A stretch of DNA of 64,000 nucleotides from Pelagibacterium sp. 26DY04. Its GTDB lineage: Bacteria; Pseudomonadota; Alphaproteobacteria; Rhizobiales; Devosiaceae. A program made the position numbers and the translations under genes. A model generated the notes under the pieces. The model was not told the origin of the DNA, did no database searches, and saw only the letters and a program-made list of their open reading frames with translations. This document shows positions 8,218 to 16,789 of this stretch, one piece after another; position 1 is the first letter of the stretch, and the number at the start of each line of letters is the position of its first letter. The DNA lies in contig NZ_CP101731.1 in the NCBI RefSeq assembly GCF_031202305.1, positions 3,162,001 to 3,226,000 of the forward strand, in the 5' to 3' direction.

Positions 8218-9867
8218 GTGACGCGTAGGGTATCGAGTTCAGTCAACCGTTTGATGCGGGCCATGCTGGCCGCAGCCATCGCACTGGCATCCATTCTGCC
8301 TCTGATCGCGCCGGCCCAGGCGGCCAACGAGCGCGAACTTTATCTTTATTATACCCACACCAAGGAAACGATCCGCATCGTCTACAAGCGCGACGGACGC
8401 TTCGTCCAATCGGCGCTCGATCGGCTCAACGTGTTCCTGCGCGACTGGCGGCGCAACGAGCCGGCCAAGATGGACCCGGCGCTGTTCGACCTGCTCTGGG
8501 AAGTGTATCAGCAATCGGGCGCCAGTCAGCCCATCTACATCGTTTCCGCCTACCGCTCGCCGGCAACCAACGCGATGCTGGCCTCGAACTCCTCGGGTGT
8601 TGCCGACAATTCCCAGCACATGAAGGGCAAGGCCATCGACTTCTATATTCCGGGCGTGCCGATCTCCACGCTACGCGCGCTGGGCATGCGCTTGCAGGTG
8701 GGCGGCGTGGGGTATTATCCCAGCTCGGGCAGCCCCTTCGTGCATCTCGACACCGCATCGGTGCGCGCCTGGCCGCGCATGACCGAAGCGCAATTACGCG
8801 AAATCTTCCCTGACGGGCGCACCCTGCACCTGCCCTCCAACGGGCGCGTGCTGTCCCAGGAAGGCTATCGCTACGCCCAGGCCGAATGGCAGCGCTGCCA
8901 CCGCGTGCCGTGCAATGCCGGATCGTCCATGAACGGCGCGATCCAGGTTGCCGATGGTGACCGGCCTCGCACGCTCTGGGACATGATCACCGGTGGCGGC
9001 AACAACGATCAGCCGGCGGCCCAGCAACCCGCCCCGCAAGTGGCCGCTGCCCCTGCCGCCGCCCCTGCGCCAGTCCAGGTGGCCGCGGCTGCCGCTTCCG
9101 CCCCCGTCCGGGTCTCCGCCGAGCCCCCTGCCCCGCCGGCCCGGCCCGCCGATCTGATTGCGGGAACCATGGTGGCCGATACGCCCGCCATGCCCGAAAC
9201 CATTCCCTTCCAGGTGATCGACGCCGCCGAGATGACCCGGCAGGTGGCCATGGCCGACACCGGGGAAATCGAGGAAGCGCCGCTGCCGCCCTCGATGTCC
9301 CGTGCGCTGGCCGAGTTGCGCGCCGAAACGCCCTCCGCCTATGCGCCCACCGGCGGCGGTTCGCTGGAGGTCGCCGCGATCCAGGAAGCGCCGGTTCCCC
9401 AGCCGCGTCCCCAGTTCACACCCGCCGTCGCAGCCGCGGTGCAACCGCAGGCGGCTGAGCCCGCCGAACTGGCGATCCGGCCCGGGTTCGATGCGGCCAT
9501 CGAGACCGCATCGCTCGAGCAGCCATCCGAACTCGATGCCTTTGCTTCGCTGTTCGAAAACGCCACCCTTCCGGCTGCCGAACCGGCGCGTGCCGATCAG
9601 GCCACCGGCAATGCCATGGCCAGCCTTGCGGTCGCCGAGGGCGAACTGTTTGCCCCCGAGCTGGCAACGGTGACCGACACCATGCTCGCGCCCGTTGCCC
9701 TGGCCAGCGATCATTTCGCTTTCGAAGGCCAGTCCGATGGCAGCGGCGCCGGCGAGGAGATCGTCGCGGCGACAGGGTTCACCCGCACCGCTTCGCTCGG
9801 CCCCTCGAGCAACGGCTTCGGGCCGGCCCAAACCATCTGGGTGCATTACGACCCGCAGGCGAACTGA
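8218..9867 (+). CDS. DUF882 (YcbK/MepK-like) M15-family peptidase with long disordered tail
   Basis: A secreted peptidase-like protein. A signal peptide (LAAAIALASILPLIAPAQA) is followed by the DUF882/M15A domain at about residues 40-215. The zinc motif is HMKGKAID (HxxxxxxD) in SQHMKGKAIDF, and the second motif is FVHLDTASVRAWPRM. E. coli MepK of this family cleaves 3-3 cross-links, the product of L,D-transpeptidases, so the gene pair with 6270-7940 is functionally coherent. The protein is 549 residues because residues 260-549 are a Pro/Ala/Glu-rich low-complexity region, whereas MepK has only about 180 residues. The GTG at 8218 is preferred; the ATG at 8254 would also keep a signal peptide. 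Confidence 0.88.
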   Translation: MTRRVSSSVNRLMRAMLAAAIALASILPLIAPAQAANERELYLYYTHTKETIRIVYKRDGRFVQSALDRLNVFLRDWRRNEPAKMDPALFDLLWEVYQQSGASQPIYIVSAYRSPATNAMLASNSSGVADNSQHMKGKAIDFYIPGVPISTLRALGMRLQVGGVGYYPSSGSPFVHLDTASVRAWPRMTEAQLREIFPDGRTLHLPSNGRVLSQEGYRYAQAEWQRCHRVPCNAGSSMNGAIQVADGDRPRTLWDMITGGGNNDQPAAQQPAPQVAAAPAAAPAPVQVAAAAASAPVRVSAEPPAPPARPADLIAGTMVADTPAMPETIPFQVIDAAEMTRQVAMADTGEIEEAPLPPSMSRALAELRAETPSAYAPTGGGSLEVAAIQEAPVPQPRPQFTPAVAAAVQPQAAEPAELAIRPGFDAAIETASLEQPSELDAFASLFENATLPAAEPARADQATGNAMASLAVAEGELFAPELATVTDTMLAPVALASDHFAFEGQSDGSGAGEEIVAATGFTRTASLGPSSNGFGPAQTIWVHYDPQAN

Positions 9868-10026
9868 CACAGTTCGGTCCTCTTTTGTTGCCAAAAGGCG
9901 CCCACCTGACTACATCAGGGCATGGGGCAGGAACGTTTTCAGCACCGGGCGCTTGCCGCTTTAGCGGTTCGAAAACGTGACAAAAACAAAACGCGTCCGT
10001 TACACAGCGTTCACAAGGCAATCGAA

Positions 10027-11970
10027 GTGTCCGAAAAACCAGCCACTCCGCTGCTCGATACCATCGGCTCGCCAGCCGATCTCAAGGCGCTCAAGCGCGA
10101 GGAATTGATCACGCTCGCCGCCGAGCTGCGCAATGAGGTGATCGATGCCGTTTCCGTCACCGGCGGGCACCTGGGCGCCGGACTTGGCGTGGTCGAGCTG
10201 ACGGTGGCGCTGCACCACGTTTTCGACACGCCGCACGACCGGATCATCTGGGATGTCGGGCATCAGGCCTATCCGCACAAGGTCTTGACCGGGCGGCGCG
10301 GCCGGATCCGCACGCTGCGCCAGAAGGACGGGCTTTCCGGCTTCACCAAGCGCGGCGAGAGCGAATACGACCCGTTCGGGGCCGGCCACTCATCGACATC
10401 GATCTCGGCGGGCCTCGGCATGGCCGTAGCCTCCGAGCTTCAGGGCGAAAAGCGCAATGTGGTCGCGGTGATCGGCGACGGGGCGATTTCGGCCGGCATG
10501 GCCTATGAGGCCATGAACAATGCCGGAGCCATGGACGCCCGGCTGATCGTGATCCTCAACGACAACGACATGTCGATCGCCCCCCCGACCGGAGCGATGA
10601 GCGCCTATCTGGCGCGGCTGGTGTCGGGGCCTGCCTATCGCGGGTTGCGCGGCGCGGCCAAGCAATTCGTCGAAACGGTGATGCCGCCCTTCATCAAGGA
10701 CAAGGCCAGAAAGACCGAGGAATATGCCCGCGGGTTCTGGACCGGCGGCACCATGTTCGAGGAACTGGGGTTCTACTATGTGGGGCCGATCGACGGGCAC
10801 AATCTCGACCATCTGCTGCCGGTGCTCAAAAACGTCCGCGATGCGGAGACCGGGCCGATCCTCATCCATGTGGTGACGCAGAAGGGCAAGGGATATGCCC
10901 CGGCCGAACAGGCCGCCGACAAATATCACGGCGTTTCCAAGTTCAATGTCATCACCGGCGCCCAGGCCAAGGCGGCGAGCAATGCGCCGTCCTACACCTC
11001 GGTTTTTGCACAGAGCCTGATCGATGAGGCCGAGCGCGACGAAAAGATCGTCGCGATCACCGCCGCCATGCCCTCGGGCACCGGGCTCGACAAGTTCGAA
11101 AAGCGCTTCCCGACCCGCACCTTCGATGTGGGGATCGCCGAGCAGCACGCGGTGACCTTTGCCGCCGGCATGGCGACCGAAGGGCTCAAACCCTTCTGCA
11201 CGATCTATTCCACCTTCCTCCAACGCGCCTATGACCAGGTGATCCACGACGTGGCGATCCAGCACCTGCCGGTGCGCTTCCCCATCGATCGCGCCGGCTA
11301 TGTGGGCGCGGACGGGCCCACCCATGCGGGCGCTTTCGACGTGGCCTACCTTTCCACCCTGCCGGGGATGGTGGTGATGGCCGCCGGCGACGAAGCCGAA
11401 TTGCGCCATATGGTGGCGACGGCGGCGGCCTATGACGAAGGCCCGATCGCCTTCCGTTATCCGCGCGGGGAAGGCGCCGGCGTCGAGATGCCAGAGCGCG
11501 GCATTCCGCTCGAGATCGGCAAGGGTCGGGTGCTCAAGGAGGGCACAGCCATTGCGCTGCTCTCGCTGGGCACGCGGCTGGGCGAGTGCCTTGCGGCGGC
11601 AGAGACGCTGGGGACCTACGGTTTTTCGACCACGGTTGCCGATGCGCGCTTTGCCAAGCCGCTCGACGAGGAGCTTCTGGCGCGGCTTGCCAAGGAGCAT
11701 GCTGTGCTGATCACCGTCGAGGAAGGCGCGATCGGCGGGTTCGGCAGCCATGTGGCGACGCGGCTGGCGCAATTGGGCCTGCTCGACCACGGGCTCAAGT
11801 TCCGCCCCCTGGTGATGCCCGACCGCTATATCGAGCAGGCGGGGCAGAACGACATGTATGCCCAGGCGGGCCTGGATCGCGCCGGTATCGTCGAAACGGC
11901 GCTCCTGGCGCTGGGGGATCAGGAAAACGCGCTGCGGGCTCTAGCCGCCGCCGGCCATGACGCCGTCTGA
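10027..11970 (+). CDS. dxs: 1-deoxy-D-xylulose-5-phosphate synthase
   Basis: This thiamine-diphosphate enzyme condenses pyruvate and glyceraldehyde 3-phosphate in the first step of the MEP isoprenoid pathway. Its 647 residues match the family. Visible motifs are [13 protein letters not shown], the ThDP/Mg motif [18 protein letters not shown] with LNDNDMSI, and the transketolase domain [16 protein letters not shown] place the start at the GTG at 10027 ([14 protein letters not shown]) because AAGG precedes it and homologues start near there; the reading frame stays open upstream to 9922. Its end overlaps the following AraC gene by 14 bp. Confidence 0.95.
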   Translation: MSEKPATPLLDTIGSPADLKALKREELITLAAELRNEVIDAVSVTGGHLGAGLGVVELTVALHHVFDTPHDRIIWDVGHQAYPHKVLTGRRGRIRTLRQKDGLSGFTKRGESEYDPFGAGHSSTSISAGLGMAVASELQGEKRNVVAVIGDGAISAGMAYEAMNNAGAMDARLIVILNDNDMSIAPPTGAMSAYLARLVSGPAYRGLRGAAKQFVETVMPPFIKDKARKTEEYARGFWTGGTMFEELGFYYVGPIDGHNLDHLLPVLKNVRDAETGPILIHVVTQKGKGYAPAEQAADKYHGVSKFNVITGAQAKAASNAPSYTSVFAQSLIDEAERDEKIVAITAAMPSGTGLDKFEKRFPTRTFDVGIAEQHAVTFAAGMATEGLKPFCTIYSTFLQRAYDQVIHDVAIQHLPVRFPIDRAGYVGADGPTHAGAFDVAYLSTLPGMVVMAAGDEAELRHMVATAAAYDEGPIAFRYPRGEGAGVEMPERGIPLEIGKGRVLKEGTAIALLSLGTRLGECLAAAETLGTYGFSTTVADARFAKPLDEELLARLAKEHAVLITVEEGAIGGFGSHVATRLAQLGLLDHGLKFRPLVMPDRYIEQAGQNDMYAQAGLDRAGIVETALLALGDQENALRALAAAGHDAV

Positions 11971-12778
11971 CTTTCGCTACGAACGCTACGAACCCGGTCC
12001 GCTATTGGCGGACTATATCGAGCATTTCTGGATCGTTTCGGCCACTGTCGGAGAGACCGAACGCCGGGAAATCCTCATTCCCAACGGCCGGCCGACCATC
12101 ATCGTCAATCTGGGCGACATCGGCAGCCGGCTGGACCCGATAACCGGCAAGCGCACAGCCAACGACACGAGCGTTGCCGGGATTTCCACGCGTCCGGTCG
12201 TCATCGCGCAAACCGGCCGCTCCAAGCTCGTGGCCGCTCAGCCCACCCCGTTCGGGCTCCACGCATTGGGTTGTCCGCCCCTCATCGATACGCTGCTCTC
12301 TTTTACCCAATGGAGCGGAGCCGAGAGGACCCAGGCGCTGGAGAGCGACGTCGCCGCCGCGGATTTCGGCGAGCCCTCGGCGCGGGTGCTGGAAGACTTT
12401 CTGGCGCAAAGGCTGAACCCCATCCCCCAGCGAGGCCTCGAGCGGCTCCGCATGGCGATCAAAGAGATCGAAAGCGATCCAGACGTGCTCGGTGACCTCG
12501 CCGCGCGCATGGGCATCGGCTATGACCGGCTCTATCGCCAGTTTCGCGACGTTGTGGGAATTTCTCCCAAGGCCTTTTCGGCCATCCTGCGCTACCAGAG
12601 GCTGGTGGGAGAAATATTGGCCGCCCGCCCAGGCGATGGTTTGGCCCAACTCGCCCTGATGCAGGGCTATTACGACCAGGCGCATGCCAATCGTGACTTC
12701 CGCCGGTTTACCGGGGTGACGCCGACCACCTTTCAGCGGACGCTGAACGGCATCGCCAAGATGATGCATTCAGCCTGA
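11957..12778 (+). CDS. AraC family transcriptional regulator
   Basis: A 273-residue regulator. The N-terminal part (1-150) resembles the DUF6597-type AraC sensor domain ([16 protein letters not shown] at the start). The C-terminal half has the two AraC helix-turn-helix units: [20 protein letters not shown] and the signature [19 protein letters not shown]. The ATG at 11957 lies inside the last codons of dxs, so it is probably co-transcribed or translationally coupled. The effector is not evident. The next gene, a VOC protein, starts 72 bp later. Confidence 0.85.
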   Translation: MTPSDFRYERYEPGPLLADYIEHFWIVSATVGETERREILIPNGRPTIIVNLGDIGSRLDPITGKRTANDTSVAGISTRPVVIAQTGRSKLVAAQPTPFGLHALGCPPLIDTLLSFTQWSGAERTQALESDVAAADFGEPSARVLEDFLAQRLNPIPQRGLERLRMAIKEIESDPDVLGDLAARMGIGYDRLYRQFRDVVGISPKAFSAILRYQRLVGEILAARPGDGLAQLALMQGYYDQAHANRDFRRFTGVTPTTFQRTLNGIAKMMHSA

Positions 12779-12850
12779 ACACCGGTTTCGTCCAAGCCCG
12801 CGATCATAGCCCGACCCTATGGTTGCCCTGTAACGCTATGGAGAAATCCG

Positions 12851-13192
12851 ATGACCAAAATCGTACATATCGAGATCACCAGCGGCGATGTCGAAGCGAC
12901 CGCGCGCTTTTACAGCCAGGTGTTCGGATGGAGGGCCGAGCCCTCCCCGTTCATCCCGGACTACATCATGCTCGACAGCGGAACGGTGACCGGTGCGGTG
13001 ATGTCGGACGCCTACAAGGACCAGAAGGTTATCGCCTGGTACGAGGTGGAGGACATCGACGCCGCGCTCAAGGCCATAACGGCTGTCCAGGGGCGGCAAT
13101 TGAGTGAGATCAACACCATCCCCGGCCAGGGCAAAGTGGTCTACGCGGCCGATATCAACGGCACCGTCTTCGGACTCAAGCAGCCAGGCTGA
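12851..13192 (+). CDS. VOC family protein (glyoxalase/bleomycin-resistance fold)
   Basis: A 113-residue single-domain VOC protein: MTKIVHIEITSGDVEATARF at the start, the pattern FYSQVFGW at about 19-26, and the end ADINGTVFGLKQPG. It looks like the small putative lactoylglutathione-lyase-like proteins for which no substrate is known. GGAG lies 8 nt upstream of the ATG. It follows the AraC regulator on the same strand, and the pair may form a regulated unit. It converges on the GapR gene, with 18 bp between stops. Confidence 0.85.
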   Translation: MTKIVHIEITSGDVEATARFYSQVFGWRAEPSPFIPDYIMLDSGTVTGAVMSDAYKDQKVIAWYEVEDIDAALKAITAVQGRQLSEINTIPGQGKVVYAADINGTVFGLKQPG

Positions 13193-13210
13193 TGCCAAAT
13201 CGGGGCGGCC

Positions 13211-13492
13211 TTACTCCGCCGCCTCGTCATATTCGGCCTGGGAACCGGGATCGGCCATGCCCAGGGCGTGCATGTAGAGATCGAGGATGGCTTCCTGCTC
13301 GGCGCGCTCGTTGCGGTCCTGCTTGCGGATGCGGACGATCTGGCGCATGACCTTGGTGTCAAAGCCCGAACCCTTGGCCTCGGCATAGACTTCCTTGATG
13401 TCGTCGGCGATGGCCTTCTTTTCTTCCTCGAGCCGCTCGATCCGTTCGATGAAGGCGCGCAACTGGTCGCGCGCAATGCCGTGGTCAGCCAT
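13211..13492 (-). CDS. GapR-family DNA-binding protein (DUF2312)
   Basis: A 93-residue DUF2312 protein. The whole family layout is visible: [40 protein letters not shown] and an acidic C-terminus. The Caulobacter member GapR is a nucleoid-associated tetramer that clamps overtwisted DNA and helps topoisomerases during replication. The residues form long amphipathic helices consistent with the coiled-coil clamp. The gene stands alone on the minus strand between plus-strand genes. Confidence 0.93.
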   Translation of the reverse strand: MADHGIARDQLRAFIERIERLEEEKKAIADDIKEVYAEAKGSGFDTKVMRQIVRIRKQDRNERAEQEAILDLYMHALGMADPGSQAEYDEAAE

Positions 13493-13735
13493 GAATCACA
13501 CTTTCCAAAATGAAGGTTGTTGCCGCTTATCAATCCCATCGGCGGGGCGACTTCAAGGCTTCCGATCAAAAACGTGAACCGGGTGTGGAAAGCCGGTTCC
13601 CTTGCTATCCAATTTCTGCCCAAACACTGGCCTAGCGCTGGTTTGAGGCGGGCCGGCCGGACGTTGCCGGCCCTCGCCTATAATAGCATGAACCCCTCTG
13701 CCCATTGACATCTTTGGACCCGTTGATAACACACC

Positions 13736-14215
13736 ATGGCCCAATCTTTACCCGCGCGACCCAATCCCGTGTTGTCCATGATTCGCACCCTCGTGATCGC
13801 TGCCGTAGTCATGCTGCCGGCATCCGTGATGCTGCCGCAGCCGGCCCTGGCGGATCTGAGGGTCTGCAACCAGACCCAGAGCACGATTTCCATCGCCTTC
13901 GGCTATCGCGCGGAATCGGGCTGGCAGTCGGAAGGCTGGTGGGTGGCCGGCCCCGAGGCCTGCGCCATCGTCTACCAGGGCGATCTGAACTCGCGCTACT
14001 ACTACCTTTATGCTGTGGACGACATGGCCGGCGGCGCCTGGGACGGCTCGGTGTTCATGTGCACGCAAGATGCGAGCTTTACAATCTTCGGCGTCGAGGA
14101 CTGCCTGGCGCGCGGATATGAGCGCACGGGATTTTTTGAGATCGATACGCAGGGCCGTACCGATTGGACCATGCAATTGACAGAAAACAATTCAACCAGT
14201 CTGGAGCCGCAATGA
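13736..14215 (+). CDS. DUF1036 domain secreted protein
   Basis: A 159-residue exported protein of the DUF1036 family. A signal peptide is visible (MIRTLVIAAVVMLPASVMLP, cleavage after ALA), followed by the domain beginning DLRVCNQTQSTISIAFGYR, with several Cys that could form disulfides. The start may be 13736 or the Met at 13778, which begins the signal peptide more tightly. Its TGA overlaps the pyk ATG (ATGA at 14212-14215), so pyk translation is probably coupled to it. The molecular function of DUF1036 is unknown. Confidence 0.88.
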   Translation: MAQSLPARPNPVLSMIRTLVIAAVVMLPASVMLPQPALADLRVCNQTQSTISIAFGYRAESGWQSEGWWVAGPEACAIVYQGDLNSRYYYLYAVDDMAGGAWDGSVFMCTQDASFTIFGVEDCLARGYERTGFFEIDTQGRTDWTMQLTENNSTSLEPQ

Positions 14216-15648
14216 AGAGATCGCGCCGCGTAAAGATCGTCGCAACGCTTGGACCGGCCTCGAGCGACCCAAAAGTCATCGAGGAACTGGTGCGCGCCGG
14301 CGCCGACGTTTTCCGCATCAATATGAGCCATGCCAGCCATGACCTGATGCGCGAAACCGTCGCCAAGATCCGGGCGGTCGAACGCTCGGTGCGCTATCCG
14401 ATCGGCATCCTGGTCGACCTGCAGGGCCCCAAGCTCAGGGTCGGCACCTTCGCCGAAGGCTCCACCATGCTGGCCAAGGGCGAGACCTTTACGCTCGACG
14501 CTTCCGAAACGCCGGGCGACAAGACACGGGTCTACCTCCCCCATCCGGAAATCTTTTCATCGGTCAAGACCGGCGACCGGCTGCTGCTCGATGACGGCAA
14601 GATCGAATTGCGCGTTTCGGCGACCTCGCCCGAAGCAATCAACACCACTGTGGTCTATGGTGGCAAGCTTTCCGACAAGAAGGGGGTTTCGCTGCCCGAT
14701 ACCATTCTCGCGGTCGGCGTTCTGACCGACAAGGACAGGGCCGATCTGCAAGCGGCATTGGCAGAGGAGATCGACTGGATCGCGCTGTCCTTCGTGCAGC
14801 GCCCCGAAGACATGATCGACGTGCGCAAGATCGTCCAGGGCCGCGCCGGGGTCTTGGCCAAGATCGAAAAGCCGCAGGCCATCGAGCGGCTCGAGGAGAT
14901 CATCCGGCTTTCCGACGCCATCATGATCGCCCGTGGCGACCTTGGCGTGGAAATGCCGCTCGAATCCGTGCCCGGCATGCAAAAGCGCATCACCCGCATG
15001 TGCCGCCGCCTGGGCAAGCCGGTGGTTGTGGCCACCCAGATGCTCGAATCCATGATTACCGCGCCGGTGCCGACCCGCGCGGAGGTCTCGGACGTTTCGA
15101 TCGCCGTGTTCGAAGGTGCGGACGCGGTGATGCTTTCGGCCGAAAGCGCCTCGGGTTCCTACCCGGTGCAGGCGGTGACCACCATGAACAAGATCGCCGA
15201 AGCGGTGGAGCAGGACGCGCTCTATCCCGGCATCATCAGGAGCCAGGCAACCGAGCCTGAAGCCACCGCTGCCGACGCCATTTCGGCAGCGACCCGGCAG
15301 GTGGCGGAAACGCTCGATCTTGCCGCTATCGTCACCTACACCTCTTCGGGCTCCACCGGCATCCGCGCCTCGCGGGAGCGGCCGAGCAAGCCGATCATCG
15401 CGCTCTCGCCCAAGCTTTCGACCGTGCGCCGGCTTTCGATCGTCTGGGGGCTGCATTGCGTACAGACCGAGGACGCCATCTCGCTCGACGACATGGTCGA
15501 TCGGGCGTGCTCGATCGCCTATGTCGAAGGCCTGGCGCGGCCCGGAGACCGGGTGGCGATCACCGCCGGCGTGCCGCTGGGAACGCCAGGGGCGACCAAT
15601 ATGCTGCGCATCGCGTTTGTGGGGCAGGACGGGGCTGGCGGGTCGTAA
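14212..15648 (+). CDS. pyk: Pyruvate kinase
   Basis: Catalyses phosphoenolpyruvate + ADP to pyruvate + ATP, the last step of glycolysis. At 478 residues it is full length. The N-terminal strand VKIVATLGPASSD, the substrate region FRINMSHASHD, the signature MIARGDLGVEMPLE with its catalytic-Lys neighbourhood (KIEKPQAIERL), and the C-terminal regulatory domain (YTSSGSTGIRASRERP) are all visible. The start at 14212 has GGAG 6 nt upstream and overlaps the DUF1036 stop. Confidence 0.95.
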   Translation: MKRSRRVKIVATLGPASSDPKVIEELVRAGADVFRINMSHASHDLMRETVAKIRAVERSVRYPIGILVDLQGPKLRVGTFAEGSTMLAKGETFTLDASETPGDKTRVYLPHPEIFSSVKTGDRLLLDDGKIELRVSATSPEAINTTVVYGGKLSDKKGVSLPDTILAVGVLTDKDRADLQAALAEEIDWIALSFVQRPEDMIDVRKIVQGRAGVLAKIEKPQAIERLEEIIRLSDAIMIARGDLGVEMPLESVPGMQKRITRMCRRLGKPVVVATQMLESMITAPVPTRAEVSDVSIAVFEGADAVMLSAESASGSYPVQAVTTMNKIAEAVEQDALYPGIIRSQATEPEATAADAISAATRQVAETLDLAAIVTYTSSGSTGIRASRERPSKPIIALSPKLSTVRRLSIVWGLHCVQTEDAISLDDMVDRACSIAYVEGLARPGDRVAITAGVPLGTPGATNMLRIAFVGQDGAGGS

Positions 15649-15680
15649 GAGACTCCCCGCGTCTGGCCAACTGAGCGGTG

Positions 15681-15728
15681 CTCTCATCCCCGACCTTCCT
15701 CCCTCAGGCGAGAAGGAAGGGGGATGAG
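15681..15728. repeat. RIME-like palindromic repeat, degenerate copy 1
   Basis: CTCATCCCCGACCTTCCT is mirrored by AAGGAAGGGGGATGAG across a short loop. This is a divergent version of the palindrome seen in the next four copies. Confidence 0.6.
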
Positions 15729-15759
15729 AAGGCTCGGCATTATCAGCAGCAACCGTGGT

Positions 15760-15832
15760 GATTGCTGAAGCTCAGCGCCCCCCTCATCCGCCCGCTTCGC
15801 GGCCACCTTCTCCCCCAAAGGGAGAAGGGTGA
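15760..15832 (+). repeat. RIME-like palindromic repeat, copy 2
   Basis: Core CCCCTCATCCGCCCGCTTCG followed by CACCTTCTCCC and GGGAGAAGGG. It is preceded by GATTGCTGAAGC, which also precedes copy 5, so the repeated unit is longer than the hairpin alone. Confidence 0.75.
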
Positions 15833-15866
15833 AGGGGCAAGTCTTGACGTCGGAAGGTGTGGTCGG

Positions 15867-15930
15867 CTCAGCGCCCCCCTCATCCGCCCCCTTCGGGGGC
15901 ACCTTCTCCCACCAGGGGAGAAGGGGTGTC
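15867..15930 (+). repeat. RIME-like palindromic repeat, copy 3
   Basis: CCCCTCATCCGCCCCCTTCG, CACCTTCTCCC, ACCAGGGGAGAAGGGG. Same orientation as copy 2 and about 100 bp from it. Confidence 0.78.
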
Positions 15931-15970
15931 CGGGGCAGCGCCTCGGCAGGAATTCAAACGTTTGCCAAAA

Positions 15971-16021
15971 GCCCCCTTCTCCCCTGGTGGGAGAAGGGAT
16001 GGGGATGAGGGGGGCTCAGCA
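15971..16021 (-). repeat. RIME-like palindromic repeat, copy 4 (inverted)
   Basis: CCCCCTTCTCCCCTGGTGGG with AGAAGGGATGGGGATGAGGG, the reverse orientation of copies 2, 3 and 5. With copy 3 it forms a large inverted pair around 15931-15970. Confidence 0.75.
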
Positions 16022-16040
16022 TATCAACAGACGCCATGCC

Positions 16041-16120
16041 GATTGCTGAAGCGCTGCGCACCCCTCATCCGAGCCGGCTTCGCCGGCCCACCTTCTCCCT
16101 CAGGGGAGAAGGGGAGCGTG
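16041..16120 (+). repeat. RIME-like palindromic repeat, copy 5
   Basis: GATTGCTGAAGC leader, then ACCCCTCATCCGAGCCGGCT, a GGCTTCGCCGGCC hairpin tip, and CACCTTCTCCCTCAGGGGAG. Confidence 0.75.
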
Positions 16121-16192
16121 GGGCAAGGCTGTGGTGAGAGCCGATACTGCTTGAGGGCGTATTGCTTTATCCTACGCCGCTTTTTTTCTCTT

Positions 16193-16333
16193 TCGTCGTC
16201 TTCGGACTTGATCCGGAGACCCGCAGCGCAGGGAAGCCGCTGGAGACGTTTGGGCGCGGAGGGTGCGGGGGACCCTCTTCTTCTGAGAAGGTAGAGACGT
16301 TGCGGGTCCCCGGGTCAAGCCCGAGGACGACGA
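16193..16333. repeat. Second-type inverted repeat pair (TCGTCxTCxGGxTTGA family)
   Basis: The left arm (16193-16222, TCGTCGTCTTCGGACTTGAT...) is mirrored by the right arm (16302-16333, ...GGGTCAAGCCCGAGGACGAC). About 80 bp lie between the arms. The arms resemble another dispersed palindrome found between genes of Hyphomicrobiales. Confidence 0.6.
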
Positions 16334-16422
16334 GGTGGGGAGGTGAGCCCCCTTTGGCTGCCGCCCCTGTGCTTTCGCTCCAGCCAAGCTCGAGGTGACG
16401 AGGTGGAGGGGGCCAGACGATC

Positions 16423-16464
16423 CGCAATGAAAAAGGCCCGCCGGAGCGGGCCTTTTTCATTGCG
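16423..16464. terminator. Perfect bidirectional intrinsic terminator
   Basis: CGCAATGAAAAAGGCCCG and CGGGCCTTTTTCATTGCG are perfect 18-bp complements around CCGGAG. The A-run on one side and T-run on the other make it work in both directions. It closes rpmJ (minus) and could stop plus-strand transcription arriving from pyk. Confidence 0.88.
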
Positions 16465-16477
16465 ATCAAGCGGCAGT

Positions 16478-16603
16478 TTAGCCCTGGCGGGCCTTCATGC
16501 GCTTGTTGACCTTGTTGATGATGTAGACGCGGCCACGACGGCGGACCAGCTTATTGTCCCGGTGACGGGTCATGAGCGCCTTGAGCGAGTTGCGGATTTT
16601 CAT
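16478..16603 (-). CDS. rpmJ: Ribosomal protein bL36, zinc-free type
   Basis: A 41-residue ribosomal protein: start [20 protein letters not shown], end of sequence KRMKARQG, rich in Arg and Lys. It contains no Cys, so it is the form without the zinc ribbon (YkgO-like), normal for many alphaproteobacteria. AGAGA lies just upstream of the ATG at 16603, and a strong terminator follows 14 bp after the stop. It is a single-gene unit. Confidence 0.95.
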   Translation of the reverse strand: MKIRNSLKALMTRHRDNKLVRRRGRVYIINKVNKRMKARQG

Positions 16604-16789
16604 TTTTATCTCTCAGACAATAAAAGATCGGCGGAGCTCAAGGCACCGCTAAAGATCGAGATCGCCCCCGCTTTTTGCCGGAGCGATCCCAAAGTTGGGC
16701 GGAACATAGGGGCAAAGCCCTTAACTGTCAACGCGAGTCGAAAAGCCCGCATCGACAATTTAGGAGGCCCTGCCCGGACTTCCGCCGCG

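Larger units (their letters stand above)
15649..16477. other. 829-bp intergenic block rich in palindromic repeats
   Basis: No convincing gene. The block between pyk and rpmJ holds five copies of a RIME-like palindrome (15681-16120), a second type of inverted repeat (16193-16333) and a bidirectional terminator (16423-16464). Open frames here are side effects of the repeats. Confidence 0.8.

Noticed and set aside
15681..16120. Possible CRISPR array
   Set aside because: The repeats are palindromic, differ in sequence, include an inverted copy and have unequal spacing; no cas genes are present.
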